From Prevotella sp. (GTDB taxonomy: Bacteria; Bacteroidota; Bacteroidia; Bacteroidales; Bacteroidaceae), in contig JAFWSS010000156.1 of NCBI GenBank assembly GCA_017524385.1, positions 1 through 63,996 of the forward strand: 63,996 nucleotides of DNA, in the 5' to 3' direction. Made by a program: the position numbers and the translations under genes. Shown piece after piece: positions 42,316 to 51,391 of this stretch. Each line of letters opens with the position of its first letter. Within the stretch, counting starts at the first letter, position 1. The notes beneath the pieces are model-generated. The model worked only from the letters and a program-made list of their open reading frames with translations. It was not told the DNA's origin and did no database searches.

Positions 42316-44394
42316 ATGAAGAAAATTTTTACTTTGTTTGCCGTTGCCATCATGGCACTTACTGTCAATGCACAGGAGAAGGTGCTGTTTGAGAATGGTG
42401 GTGCTTATGGCAATGGAGCAACTCTGACTTCAGAGAACGCCAAGGTGGTGCTGGGCAACGACCGCACGACCAAGAACTATGATGTCAAGCTCTCTACCGC
42501 AAAGGCTTACTGCGCCGAGTTGTTCGGACAGCAGGTGATGGTGGAGAACAGCGAGACAGGGGAGATGGAAGAGAAGACCCGCGTGGTGTATGTCGTGGGC
42601 AACCAGAACCCCAAAGATGGTGAGCTTGAAGGTGATGCCAGCAAAGGTTCTGGCTACAAGCCTGAGAGCATGAACCTCCCGCAGTCGGGTACATATTATA
42701 TGATTACTCCTTCCAAGGACGGTCACATGGTTGCTTTCGTGGTCGTCAACAGTGGAAAGAACCTCTATGTGGTGAAGAGCAATGGCGAGTGCCTGCCCAA
42801 GGAGCAGCTCACCGTCAAGGCTGATGGCGACGAGGCTAGAGTGGTGCCTATGAACGATGACTTCACCATCGACGAGAAAATCACGGGCACGTTGGAGTTC
42901 GACGTAGTGGCCAACGAGACCTATTATGTGTTCTGCACAGGCTCGAAGCTCAGCTTCGGTGGTTATGTGTTCACTCCCAAGGCTGACGTAGGCCCCGGCC
43001 CCGGTGGCTTGGTCATCGACCCTGCACTTCCTATTACATTTGATTCATGGGATGTCAACTTCCTCATCCAGAAGACCGATGTGAAGGCAGGCGACCAGTT
43101 CGTGTTTACTTGCGAGCCTGTTGATGTTGAAGGTTGGGAGTGGGGACCCCAGGTTCTCCCGAAGAGCAATGCCGACTGGAGCGACCTTGGCGGCGCTGTC
43201 ACCCCCAATGGGGAGGGCAAGGCCATCTTCAAGATTACCGAGGATTATGCAGCTGTCATCAATGGCAACGGCGGTCTCCGTGTCCAGGGTATGGCTGTGA
43301 AGGTGACGGCTGTTGAATATGTCGAGGGAACTCCCGGCCCAGGTCCTGGTCCCGACGGCGAGCATGTCAGCATCATCGACAAGTTCACCTACACATGGAA
43401 TGCCAGTGAGACTTTGACCCACAATGCTGATGGCTCCATCACCTTCAATGCCGTGTCTTGGGGTGGCTTGGCAGCTTGGCTTGCAGAGAACGACATTCCT
43501 GTCGACTGGTCTGAATATACCAAGATTGTGTTTGAGTATGCAGAGCCCGCCACTGTCAGCACCCAGGTTGTCGTGCAGACGGTAAACGGTGATGTGAAGG
43601 CTTCGGGCGAAGCTGGTATCACCAAGCTCGAGTGCCCGTTCGATGGTGCTGATGTCACCCAGGTCAACCAAGTGGCTCTCCAGTGCTCCGACGTCACCAC
43701 GCTGGTCATCAAGGATATCTATCTCGTCAAGGCTGGCGGCAATGTCGATCCGCAACCCGAGGAAGGCTGGCTTGAACTCGTCAAGAACGGCGACGTGGAA
43801 GGTGAGGACGGCACAAGCCTCATCTCCAAGAACGGTGCCGATGGCGGTGCATTCGTCTTCAATCCTCAGGCAGGTGTTGGCCTCGACGGTTCAAGGGCTG
43901 CCGTGGTCGTGGCTGTTGACAATGCTGCAAACGAGTGGGATTCCCAGTTCTTCATCTACGCTCCCGACCATGTGTTCGCTGCAGGTGAGGAGTACAAGGT
44001 GTCCTTCTGGGTGCGTGCCGACAAGGCTACCGCTGTCTCCGTCCAGGCTCACAGGCAGGCAGGCGAGTATCTCCACTGGGCCGTCATCACCAACGGTGAG
44101 CAAGTCAACATTCCTACCGAATGGACAGAGGTGACCTATCAGGGTACTGCATCCGCAGAGCAGGAAGGCATGCAGACCATTGCCTTCAACCTCAACCAAG
44201 ACAAAACTCTTGCCAACACCTACTACTTCGACAACGTCTCATGGAAGTTGAAAGTGAATGAGGATGGCGTGAAGGAACTAGACATGGTGAATAAACCGAT
44301 GAATGGTCAGAAGTACAATCTGGCTGGCATGCGCGTGGGCGACGACTACAAAGGTATCGTCATCCAGAACGGTCGCAAGTTCATTCAGAAATAA
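42316..44394 (+). CDS. Secreted multi-domain carbohydrate-binding protein with T9SS tail
   Basis: The 692-aa protein has signal MKKIFTLFAVAIMALTVNA-Q and no recognisable catalytic domain. It contains beta-sandwich modules separated by Gly-Pro linkers (DVGPGPGGL about 222-230; TPGPGPGPDGE about 340-350). The C-terminal module (about 485-660: NGDVEGEDGTSL, VSFWVRADKATAVSVQAHRQ, YYFDNVSWKLK) resembles CBM4/22-type carbohydrate-binding modules. The end KYNLAGMRVGDDYKGIVIQN is a T9SS-like tail. It heads the mannan locus, but a terminator and a repeat array separate it from SusC, so it probably has its own transcript. It likely captures glycans at the cell surface. Confidence 0.78.
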   Translation: MKKIFTLFAVAIMALTVNAQEKVLFENGGAYGNGATLTSENAKVVLGNDRTTKNYDVKLSTAKAYCAELFGQQVMVENSETGEMEEKTRVVYVVGNQNPKDGELEGDASKGSGYKPESMNLPQSGTYYMITPSKDGHMVAFVVVNSGKNLYVVKSNGECLPKEQLTVKADGDEARVVPMNDDFTIDEKITGTLEFDVVANETYYVFCTGSKLSFGGYVFTPKADVGPGPGGLVIDPALPITFDSWDVNFLIQKTDVKAGDQFVFTCEPVDVEGWEWGPQVLPKSNADWSDLGGAVTPNGEGKAIFKITEDYAAVINGNGGLRVQGMAVKVTAVEYVEGTPGPGPGPDGEHVSIIDKFTYTWNASETLTHNADGSITFNAVSWGGLAAWLAENDIPVDWSEYTKIVFEYAEPATVSTQVVVQTVNGDVKASGEAGITKLECPFDGADVTQVNQVALQCSDVTTLVIKDIYLVKAGGNVDPQPEEGWLELVKNGDVEGEDGTSLISKNGADGGAFVFNPQAGVGLDGSRAAVVVAVDNAANEWDSQFFIYAPDHVFAAGEEYKVSFWVRADKATAVSVQAHRQAGEYLHWAVITNGEQVNIPTEWTEVTYQGTASAEQEGMQTIAFNLNQDKTLANTYYFDNVSWKLKVNEDGVKELDMVNKPMNGQKYNLAGMRVGDDYKGIVIQNGRKFIQK

Positions 44395-44415
44395 ACGAAA
44401 AAACCAACAAACAGG

Positions 44416-44446
44416 GAGGGTGGCCTCACGACCACCCTCTTTTATT
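44416..44446 (+). terminator. Terminator after the CBM protein
   Basis: GAGGGTGG / CCACCCTC arms with an 8-nt loop are followed by TTTTATT. Confidence 0.8.
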
Positions 44447-44466
44447 AAAACTCGCTTCCTCCAAGG

Positions 44467-44547
44467 ATCCTACGAATCCTAGCGCGTCCTAGAATATCTA
44501 GAAAATCTAGAATATCTAGCGCTTCCTATAACTTCCTAGCACCTCCT
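44467..44547. repeat. CTAG-rich 9-bp-period array upstream of the mannan SusC
   Basis: Nine consecutive 9-mers read ATCCTACGA, ATCCTAGCG, CGTCCTAGA, ATATCTAGA, AAATCTAGA, ATATCTAGC, GCTTCCTAT, AACTTCCTA, GCACCTCCT. CTAG, usually rare in bacterial DNA, recurs in it. Confidence 0.85.
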
Positions 44548-44650
44548 GAGAGCGAGCCGAGTCAGCCAAACGGCACAAAGCAAACTACAACAAAAGATTC
44601 CTCTTGAAGGAAATATATATAAGGGACTCAACCTAAAAACCTATTTTGAT

Positions 44651-47600
44651 ATGAATTTAAGAAAGTCTATGAAGAAGCATGGCCTTATTGTATTATATAA
44701 GGTGATGTTGTTATTCTTGACGTTGCTGCCTTTGCAGGCGTTTGCCCAGACGGTGGAAGGCACGGTGGTCGATGAGGCCAATGGCGACCCCATCATCGGT
44801 GCTACTGTCAAAATCAAGGGCTCCAGCACCGGCGTGGTGACCGACATCGATGGCAACTATTCCATCGAAGCTGCGGTAGGCCAGACGTTGGAATTCTCCT
44901 ACATCGGTTATTCCACCCTCGCTGTGAAGGTCACCAAGGCAGGGCAGCTCAACGTCCGTCTCTCCGAGGACACCCACACCCTCGACCAAGTGGTCGTGGT
45001 GGGTTATGGTACGATGAAGCGCAGCGACCTCACGGGAGCCGTGGGTAGCATCGACGAGAAAGCCATCAAGCAAGGTGTCAACACCAACATCGAGCAGGCC
45101 ATGCAAGGCCGCATCGCCGGTGTGCAAGTGACCCAGAACTCCGGTGCGCCGGGTGGTGGCATCTCCGTGCAGATTCGTGGCGTCAACTCCCTTTCCGCCA
45201 ACGAACCGCTCTACATCATCGACGGCATCGCCGTGTCGGGACAGACCGACGGCAACTCCAGCGCCTTGGCAGGACTCAACCCCTCCGACATCGTCTCCCT
45301 TGAAGTGCTCAAGGATGCCTCCGCCACAGCCATCTATGGCTCCAGGGCCTCCAACGGCGTGGTGCTCATCACCACCAAGCGAGGAACGGAAGGCAAGACC
45401 CAGGTGCTGTATGAGGGTTATGCCGGATGGCAGCAAATCCCCACTAAACTCGACCTGATGAACCTCAAGGAGTATGCCGTGTTCTACAATGAGCGTGGAC
45501 GGCTCTATGGAGGCGATTGGGCCATGCGTGAGGACTTCAAGGACCCGTCGTTGCTCACTGAAGGCACCGACTGGCAGGACGTGCTCTTCCAGACCGCCTT
45601 CATGCACAACCATCAACTCAATCTCAGCGGAGGTTCCAAAGACACCAAGTTCTCCATCTCCGGAGGCTATCTCGACCAGGACGGCATCGGCATCGGCTCC
45701 AGCTTCCAAAGGGCTTCCTTCCGTTCCAACCTCGATATGAACGTCAACAAATGGATGTCGGTAGGCGCCAACGTGTCGTTTGCCAACACCAAGCGAACCG
45801 TCACCTTCGACGAGTCGAACGTCATACAAATCGCACTGTCGCAGTTCCCCGACGTCGCCGCCAAGAACCCCGACGGCACCTACGGCTTCAACAGCGACGC
45901 AACAGACAAGTTCAATGTCTCCTACCAAAACCCCCTCTTCGAGGCCGACATGCGTGAGAACGACCGCAAGAACTTCTCCATCGACTATAATTTCTTCGCC
46001 AACATCTTACCCGTAAAAGGGCTGAACATACGCGTGGAGTATGGTGGCAGCAGGGGATGGAACCACACCTATCAGTTCCAACCCGACTACCAGTATGGCA
46101 ATACCATCATCACCTCGCAGTCCACACGGCGCATCGACAAGAACGAATACAACTCTTTCAAGCAATACGCCACCTATGACATCGACCCCCTCAAGGGCCA
46201 CCACCTACAGATGATGCTCGGCCATGAGGCACAGTGGGGCGAGTGGGGCTTCCTTTCCGGCAGCAGGAAAGGCTTCGTCTCCGATGACATCCACTACCTC
46301 AGCGTGGGCGACGCCAACACCGCCACCAATGACAACGGAGGCAACACCTGGAGCATCGAGTCCTATTTCGGACGTCTCAACTACAACATCCATGACAGAT
46401 ATCTCCTCACCGCCACCCTCAGAACCGACGGTTCCTCCAGCTTCAGCAAGGACAACAGATGGGGATGGTTCCCCTCTGCCGCCATCGCCTGGCGCATCAC
46501 TCAGGAGAAGTTCATGGAGAACGTCAAATGGCTGCACAACGCCAAACTCCGTCTGGGATGGGGTCTCGTGGGCAACCAGCAGGCTGGCAGTTATGCCTAT
46601 GGCTCAACCCTCAAACCCATCACCACGGCATGGGGCACCGGCTTCCTTCCCTCCAACGTGGGCAACCCCGACCTCACATGGGAGTCCACCAAGGCCTGGA
46701 ACATCGGTCTCGACCTCAACCTCTTCAGCCGCATCGAAATCATCATCGACGCCTACCTTAAAAACACCGACAACCTCTTGATGACCGCCGCACTGCCCAC
46801 CTACGCCAATATGAACAGTTGGTTGGGCATGAATGCGCCATGGGTGAACGCCGGAAGCATCCGAAACAAGGGTATCGAGTTCACCATCAACTCACAGAAC
46901 ATCAAGACGAAAGACTTTGACTGGCGCACAGGACTGACATTGAGCATCAACCGCAACAAGCTCGTCAAACTCAACAGTACGGCATCGGCCATACAGGGCG
47001 TCGACAGCAGGAACCTCACCTACACCTTGTCGGAAGTAGGTGGAGCCGTAGGGCGCTTCTATGGATACAATGTTGTCGGCATGTTCACTTGCGAGGACGA
47101 CTTCTACCAGAAGAACCAACTCGGAGAGTATATGCTCGACAAGGATGGCAACCGCTTGCCGGTGGCAAGACCGGTGGCCACCGACGGCTCCATGCATCCC
47201 ATCCAAGTGGATGGCATCTGGGTGGGTGACTATATCTTCGAGGATGTCAACGGCGACGGCGTCATCGACGAGAGCGACCGCAAGTACATCGGCGACCCCA
47301 ACCCCGACTTCACCTTCGGCATCAACAATGTCATCACGTGGAAGAATTTCGAACTCTCCTTCTTCTTCAACGGAAGCGTGGGCAACGACATCTACAACTA
47401 TGTGCGCGAGCGTCACACCAACTACCTCAACTGGGGCAACTACCTCAGTTCGGTGGCCGACTTCGCACGCATCGAGTTGCGCGACCCCGACGGACTGGGA
47501 ACAGACATCTCCAATGTCTATGTGGCCAATGCCGAGACGGCACAAAGCCAGCGCATCAACCCCGCTCACACCAACCTCAACGAGAACAACCGTGTCAGCA

Positions 47601-47863
47601 CGAGATTCATCGAGGATGGTTCCTACATCAGGCTGAAGACCCTCTCACTCGCTTGGAACATGCCATGGAAGTGGTCGCACAAGATCGGCATCGAATGGTT
47701 GCAACTCTATGTCAACGCGCAGAACCTCTTCACCATCTCCAAATATGATGGTTACGACCCGGAAATCGGCGCATACAACCAGAGCGTCATCATGCAAGGC
47801 ATCGACATGTATCGATATCCCTCGCAGCGAATCTACAATGTAGGTCTGAAAGTGAAATTCTAA
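44651..47863 (+). CDS. SusC-like TonB-dependent transporter of the mannan locus
   Basis: This 1070-aa outer-membrane porin imports mannan oligosaccharides, the cargo inferred from neighbours. The signal runs MKKHGLIVLYKVMLLFLTLL...AFA-Q. Next come a carboxypeptidase-like domain (TVEGTVVDEANGDPIIGATV), TonB-box-like VVVVGYGTMKRSDLTGAVGS, plug (GRIAGVQVTQNSGAPGGGIS, LYIIDGIAVSGQTDGNSSAL), and barrel ending IYNVGLKVKF. The SusD gene starts 40 bp later. Upstream 100 bp hold a promoter region without a clear TAnnTTTG box, suggesting regulated expression. Confidence 0.96.
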   Translation: MNLRKSMKKHGLIVLYKVMLLFLTLLPLQAFAQTVEGTVVDEANGDPIIGATVKIKGSSTGVVTDIDGNYSIEAAVGQTLEFSYIGYSTLAVKVTKAGQLNVRLSEDTHTLDQVVVVGYGTMKRSDLTGAVGSIDEKAIKQGVNTNIEQAMQGRIAGVQVTQNSGAPGGGISVQIRGVNSLSANEPLYIIDGIAVSGQTDGNSSALAGLNPSDIVSLEVLKDASATAIYGSRASNGVVLITTKRGTEGKTQVLYEGYAGWQQIPTKLDLMNLKEYAVFYNERGRLYGGDWAMREDFKDPSLLTEGTDWQDVLFQTAFMHNHQLNLSGGSKDTKFSISGGYLDQDGIGIGSSFQRASFRSNLDMNVNKWMSVGANVSFANTKRTVTFDESNVIQIALSQFPDVAAKNPDGTYGFNSDATDKFNVSYQNPLFEADMRENDRKNFSIDYNFFANILPVKGLNIRVEYGGSRGWNHTYQFQPDYQYGNTIITSQSTRRIDKNEYNSFKQYATYDIDPLKGHHLQMMLGHEAQWGEWGFLSGSRKGFVSDDIHYLSVGDANTATNDNGGNTWSIESYFGRLNYNIHDRYLLTATLRTDGSSSFSKDNRWGWFPSAAIAWRITQEKFMENVKWLHNAKLRLGWGLVGNQQAGSYAYGSTLKPITTAWGTGFLPSNVGNPDLTWESTKAWNIGLDLNLFSRIEIIIDAYLKNTDNLLMTAALPTYANMNSWLGMNAPWVNAGSIRNKGIEFTINSQNIKTKDFDWRTGLTLSINRNKLVKLNSTASAIQGVDSRNLTYTLSEVGGAVGRFYGYNVVGMFTCEDDFYQKNQLGEYMLDKDGNRLPVARPVATDGSMHPIQVDGIWVGDYIFEDVNGDGVIDESDRKYIGDPNPDFTFGINNVITWKNFELSFFFNGSVGNDIYNYVRERHTNYLNWGNYLSSVADFARIELRDPDGLGTDISNVYVANAETAQSQRINPAHTNLNENNRVSTRFIEDGSYIRLKTLSLAWNMPWKWSHKIGIEWLQLYVNAQNLFTISKYDGYDPEIGAYNQSVIMQGIDMYRYPSQRIYNVGLKVKF

Positions 47864-47903
47864 GATGGTGCATCATTGTTATAATTCTAATAGGACTGAA
47901 AAT

Positions 47904-49706
47904 ATGAAAACCAGAATATTTGAACACATCATACTCGGGGCTTGTTGCTGCATGACACTTGGACTTGCCAGTTGCGGTGAGGACTTCCTCGATAAGACAC
48001 CCGAGAGCGAATATGTAGCCAGCACATATTACAATAGCGATGCCGCCGTGATCAAAGCCATCGAACCTCTCTACAACCGTGCTTGGCACGAGTTCAACAG
48101 GCGTTCCCTCATGGCCATGGGGTCCATCAGGGCCAACGACGCTTGGAACCCATATGTCAACGCGGAGTTCGCAAGGTTCCAACTCACAGGACTCGACGAG
48201 AACGTCGCAGCTGCATGGTCGGCTCTCTACAACGTGGTGAGCATGACCACCGAGACCATCGACAACGTCAGAAACTATGCCACAAGCGATGTCTCCGAAG
48301 AGGTGAAGAACCAAGCCTACGGCGAGTGCTACCTCCTCAGGGCAACCGCCTATTTCTACCTCCTCAGGGGATGGGGTGAAATCGTGCTTTATGAGAACAA
48401 CCAGGAAATCATCAACCAGCCCATCAGGCCCCTCACCAAGGAAGAGGACGTGCTCAAGTTCATCGTGCGCGACCTCCGTCGTGCCATCGACCTCCTCCCC
48501 GTCGTGGGCGCCGACCACCATCCTTCGCGCTATTCCGCCAAGGCCATGCTGGCCAAGGTGCTGCTCGCACAGAGTGGATGGAACAAGAGCGAGCGCGACC
48601 AAGCCATCCTCAACGAAGTGGTACAACTCTGCGACGAGGTCATCAACTGCGGACAGTTCGCCCTCATGGACGACTATGAGCAACTCTTCCGCATGCAGAA
48701 CAATGACAACCCCGAGACCATCCTCGCACTACGCTGGGCAAAACCCAGTTCCAACGAGTATGGCTCGATGAACGCCACCTATTCCGATCTCGCCTCCAAC
48801 GACATCTCCGACGACGTCAACGTATGGGGTGGCTCCCTCTGTCCCTCGCCCGACATGATCGACTATTACAACGAGGAACCCGCCGACTCCTTCCGCCTCC
48901 GCGGCACCTTCTTCTCCTTCGGACGTCACTACGACTACCTCTGGATGAACGAGGGTGGCTACACCTACAAGAAAAACTGGATGCAGGTGAAGAAAGGCGT
49001 GCTTGGAAGGAAGGCCGACGCCAATGGCGAACTCGACCAGATGGCATCGCCGCTCAACACCTACATCATGCGCCTGGCCGACGTCTATCTCACCAAGGCA
49101 GAGGCATTGCTCGGCAACAAGGTGGAAACATCCGACCCGCAGGCATTGGCAGCATTCAACGCCACGCGCATCAGGGCCAAGTTGCAGCCGAAGACCTCCT
49201 TCTCCTTCGACGACCTCATCCGCGAGAGACGCATCGAGTTCTGCATGGAATACCTCAATTGGTTCGACATGGTGGTGTGGTACCGCTGGAAGCCGCAATA
49301 CATGCTCGACTTCTTCAACAACAAGCAGCATCGCGCCTTTGAAATCAGGGAGAACGACATCCTCAAGAACGATGACGGCACCTTCAGTTACCGTGCCTTC
49401 CTCAACAGCGGCACCGACTGCTGGTATTTCGCCGACTGGACGAATCACGACGGTGGCGTCTATTGGAACGACTTCATGGCCAAGAACGTGGATGTGAACG
49501 CCAACAATGCAACGGAAAGCGGAAACATCATCATGACCAAGAAGGATGGATATGTCTATGATGTCAACGACCTGGTGAGCAAGAACAAGAACCTCCTTCC
49601 CATCACGCTCAACGAGGCCAACATCTTCATCCCGTATCCCGAAACCGACGTGATACAGAACCCCTATTTCAACCAGCCTGCTCAGAGCTATGATTTCGGA
49701 GAGTAA
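47904..49706 (+). CDS. SusD-like glycan-binding lipoprotein of the mannan locus
   Basis: The 600-aa surface lipoprotein partners SusC. The start MKTRIFEHIILGACCCMTLG yields lipobox LASC (Cys24); a 13-codon upstream extension is rejected. The SusD/RagB pattern is clear: GEDFLDKTPESEYVASTYYN, ECYLLRATAYFYLLRGWGEI, AKAMLAKVLLAQSGWNKSER and the C-terminal MRLADVYLTKAEALLGNKVE with RERRIEFCMEYLNWFDMVVW. It lies between SusC and the SGBP-type lipoprotein, all within 45 bp of each other, so the genes form one operon. Confidence 0.95.
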   Translation: MKTRIFEHIILGACCCMTLGLASCGEDFLDKTPESEYVASTYYNSDAAVIKAIEPLYNRAWHEFNRRSLMAMGSIRANDAWNPYVNAEFARFQLTGLDENVAAAWSALYNVVSMTTETIDNVRNYATSDVSEEVKNQAYGECYLLRATAYFYLLRGWGEIVLYENNQEIINQPIRPLTKEEDVLKFIVRDLRRAIDLLPVVGADHHPSRYSAKAMLAKVLLAQSGWNKSERDQAILNEVVQLCDEVINCGQFALMDDYEQLFRMQNNDNPETILALRWAKPSSNEYGSMNATYSDLASNDISDDVNVWGGSLCPSPDMIDYYNEEPADSFRLRGTFFSFGRHYDYLWMNEGGYTYKKNWMQVKKGVLGRKADANGELDQMASPLNTYIMRLADVYLTKAEALLGNKVETSDPQALAAFNATRIRAKLQPKTSFSFDDLIRERRIEFCMEYLNWFDMVVWYRWKPQYMLDFFNNKQHRAFEIRENDILKNDDGTFSYRAFLNSGTDCWYFADWTNHDGGVYWNDFMAKNVDVNANNATESGNIIMTKKDGYVYDVNDLVSKNKNLLPITLNEANIFIPYPETDVIQNPYFNQPAQSYDFGE

Positions 49707-49731
49707 CTTACAACCGCATAACATACGAACC

Positions 49732-51375
49732 ATGACTATCATCAATATCAAACGACTGCGCAATCACGGATGGACTTGCTGTGCCTTTCTCGCGGCTTTC
49801 GTGATGCTCTTCACCGCCACCTCCTGCAAGGACGACGAGGAGGGCATGGGCACCCCGGAAATCACGGGAGTAAGGGCGTGTGACCCCGCCAAGGCCGACA
49901 GTCTCTTCACCAAGTCCAGCACAGGGCAGACCTTCGCCGTCATCGGACGCAACCTCGCCGATGTGCAGAGGGTCTACATCAACGACCAGAAGGTGAGTTT
50001 CAACCCCACCCTCAATACCGACCACAGCATCATCATCACCGTACCCACCGAGGAGAACGGTTTCATACTCACTGCCTTCGACAGCAGCCTCAAGGATGAG
50101 ATACGCGTCGAGACCTCGCACGGAACGGCAGTCTATTCGTTCAAAATCACCGCACCCTATCCTTCCATCTCACGCGTGCAAGCCATATACCCGAGAAAGC
50201 AGGGCGACCTGCTCAAGGTCTATGGACTCAACCTCGTCGACATCGAAAGGGTGTACTTCACCGACATCCCTGCCGAGGAACTCGACACCACCGTGTGGGA
50301 GACCATCGGCGGCAACATCGTGGAAGCCAGCGAGGTGACAACAGTGATGACCGACCACAAACTCAACACTCGCACCCAGGCTTACGAGACAGCCACGCAA
50401 CTGGGCGTCACCATGCCCAACCTCCCTTATCAGAAGGGTTCGCTCGTCGTACAGTGCGCCAGCGGAACCACTTACATCGACTTCTCCGTAGTGCCGGGAC
50501 GACCCGTGCTGCTCGACATCTCGTCCGACATGCCCGTGCCGGGTGAGAAGGTGGTGATTACCGGAAGGGAGTTCGTGCAGGTGGAATCGGTGACCTTCGG
50601 CGACATCCATCTTGCGGCCGACCAGTTCGAGGTGTCGTCCAGCGAGGATGCCATCACGTTCATCATGCCGCAGATGCCATCCGACACCGACGGGATGCTC
50701 ACCGTCACCACGCCGGGCGGACAGGCTTCCGTACTCTTCTGCAACTACAACTGCCTGCTCACCAATTTCGATGGCGATGCCACAGACAATGGATGGGATC
50801 CCAATGCCAGCTATGAGACGGCAATGCCGGGAGTAGCACCTTACACTGGCGACGGCACCTATGCACGCATCACCGTGGAAAGCGAAGCACAGCAGTGGTG
50901 GGGCAAGATGATCTACTTCCGCAAGGACTGGGACGGTCATTCCTTCGCACTGCCCTCGTTCGACATCATCCCGGAGACAGCCACCGCCGACGAGGTATAT
51001 CTCGCCATGGAGGTGTTTGACAACAACAGCGACTACAACAACGGGGAGTTCTCTGGTTATCTCAGATACATGATACAGCCCATCGGAGATTCCGAGAATT
51101 CATACGACAACTTCGAGTGGGTGGATTACGGTGCCGCCACGTTCAGGAACTTCAGCCCCGTCCTCGCCGACATCAACGGCGAAAGCCACAAGGGCATGTG
51201 GTATCGTCACGTCATGCCGCTCAGTGTCTTCCCATGCTACACGGGACTCACTTACGCTGAAATCGTCAACGTCGGACTCAACCAGTTCCGCATCCAGTCC
51301 ATCAACCAGGGTATGGCACGTGGATTCATCGACGTGTGCTTCGACAATGTGAGAATCTTCTACAAGAAGAAATAA
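49732..51375 (+). CDS. Surface glycan-binding lipoprotein with IPT/TIG repeats
   Basis: The 547-aa protein has a long signal ending at lipobox TATSC (Cys32). It contains three or more IPT/TIG immunoglobulin-like repeats (GQTFAVIGRNLADVQRVYIN; QGDLLKVYGLNLVDIERVYF; GEKVVITGREFVQVESVTFG). A C-terminal beta-sandwich (about 355-545: WWGKMIYFRKDWDGHSFALP, YDNFEWVDYGAATFRNFSPV) corresponds to the SGBP-B-type glycan-binding domain. Such proteins follow SusD in many loci and hold the polysaccharide at the surface. The GH5 gene starts 16 bp later. Confidence 0.88.
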   Translation: MTIINIKRLRNHGWTCCAFLAAFVMLFTATSCKDDEEGMGTPEITGVRACDPAKADSLFTKSSTGQTFAVIGRNLADVQRVYINDQKVSFNPTLNTDHSIIITVPTEENGFILTAFDSSLKDEIRVETSHGTAVYSFKITAPYPSISRVQAIYPRKQGDLLKVYGLNLVDIERVYFTDIPAEELDTTVWETIGGNIVEASEVTTVMTDHKLNTRTQAYETATQLGVTMPNLPYQKGSLVVQCASGTTYIDFSVVPGRPVLLDISSDMPVPGEKVVITGREFVQVESVTFGDIHLAADQFEVSSSEDAITFIMPQMPSDTDGMLTVTTPGGQASVLFCNYNCLLTNFDGDATDNGWDPNASYETAMPGVAPYTGDGTYARITVESEAQQWWGKMIYFRKDWDGHSFALPSFDIIPETATADEVYLAMEVFDNNSDYNNGEFSGYLRYMIQPIGDSENSYDNFEWVDYGAATFRNFSPVLADINGESHKGMWYRHVMPLSVFPCYTGLTYAEIVNVGLNQFRIQSINQGMARGFIDVCFDNVRIFYKKK

Positions 51376-51391
51376 AGCATCATTAAAGGAA

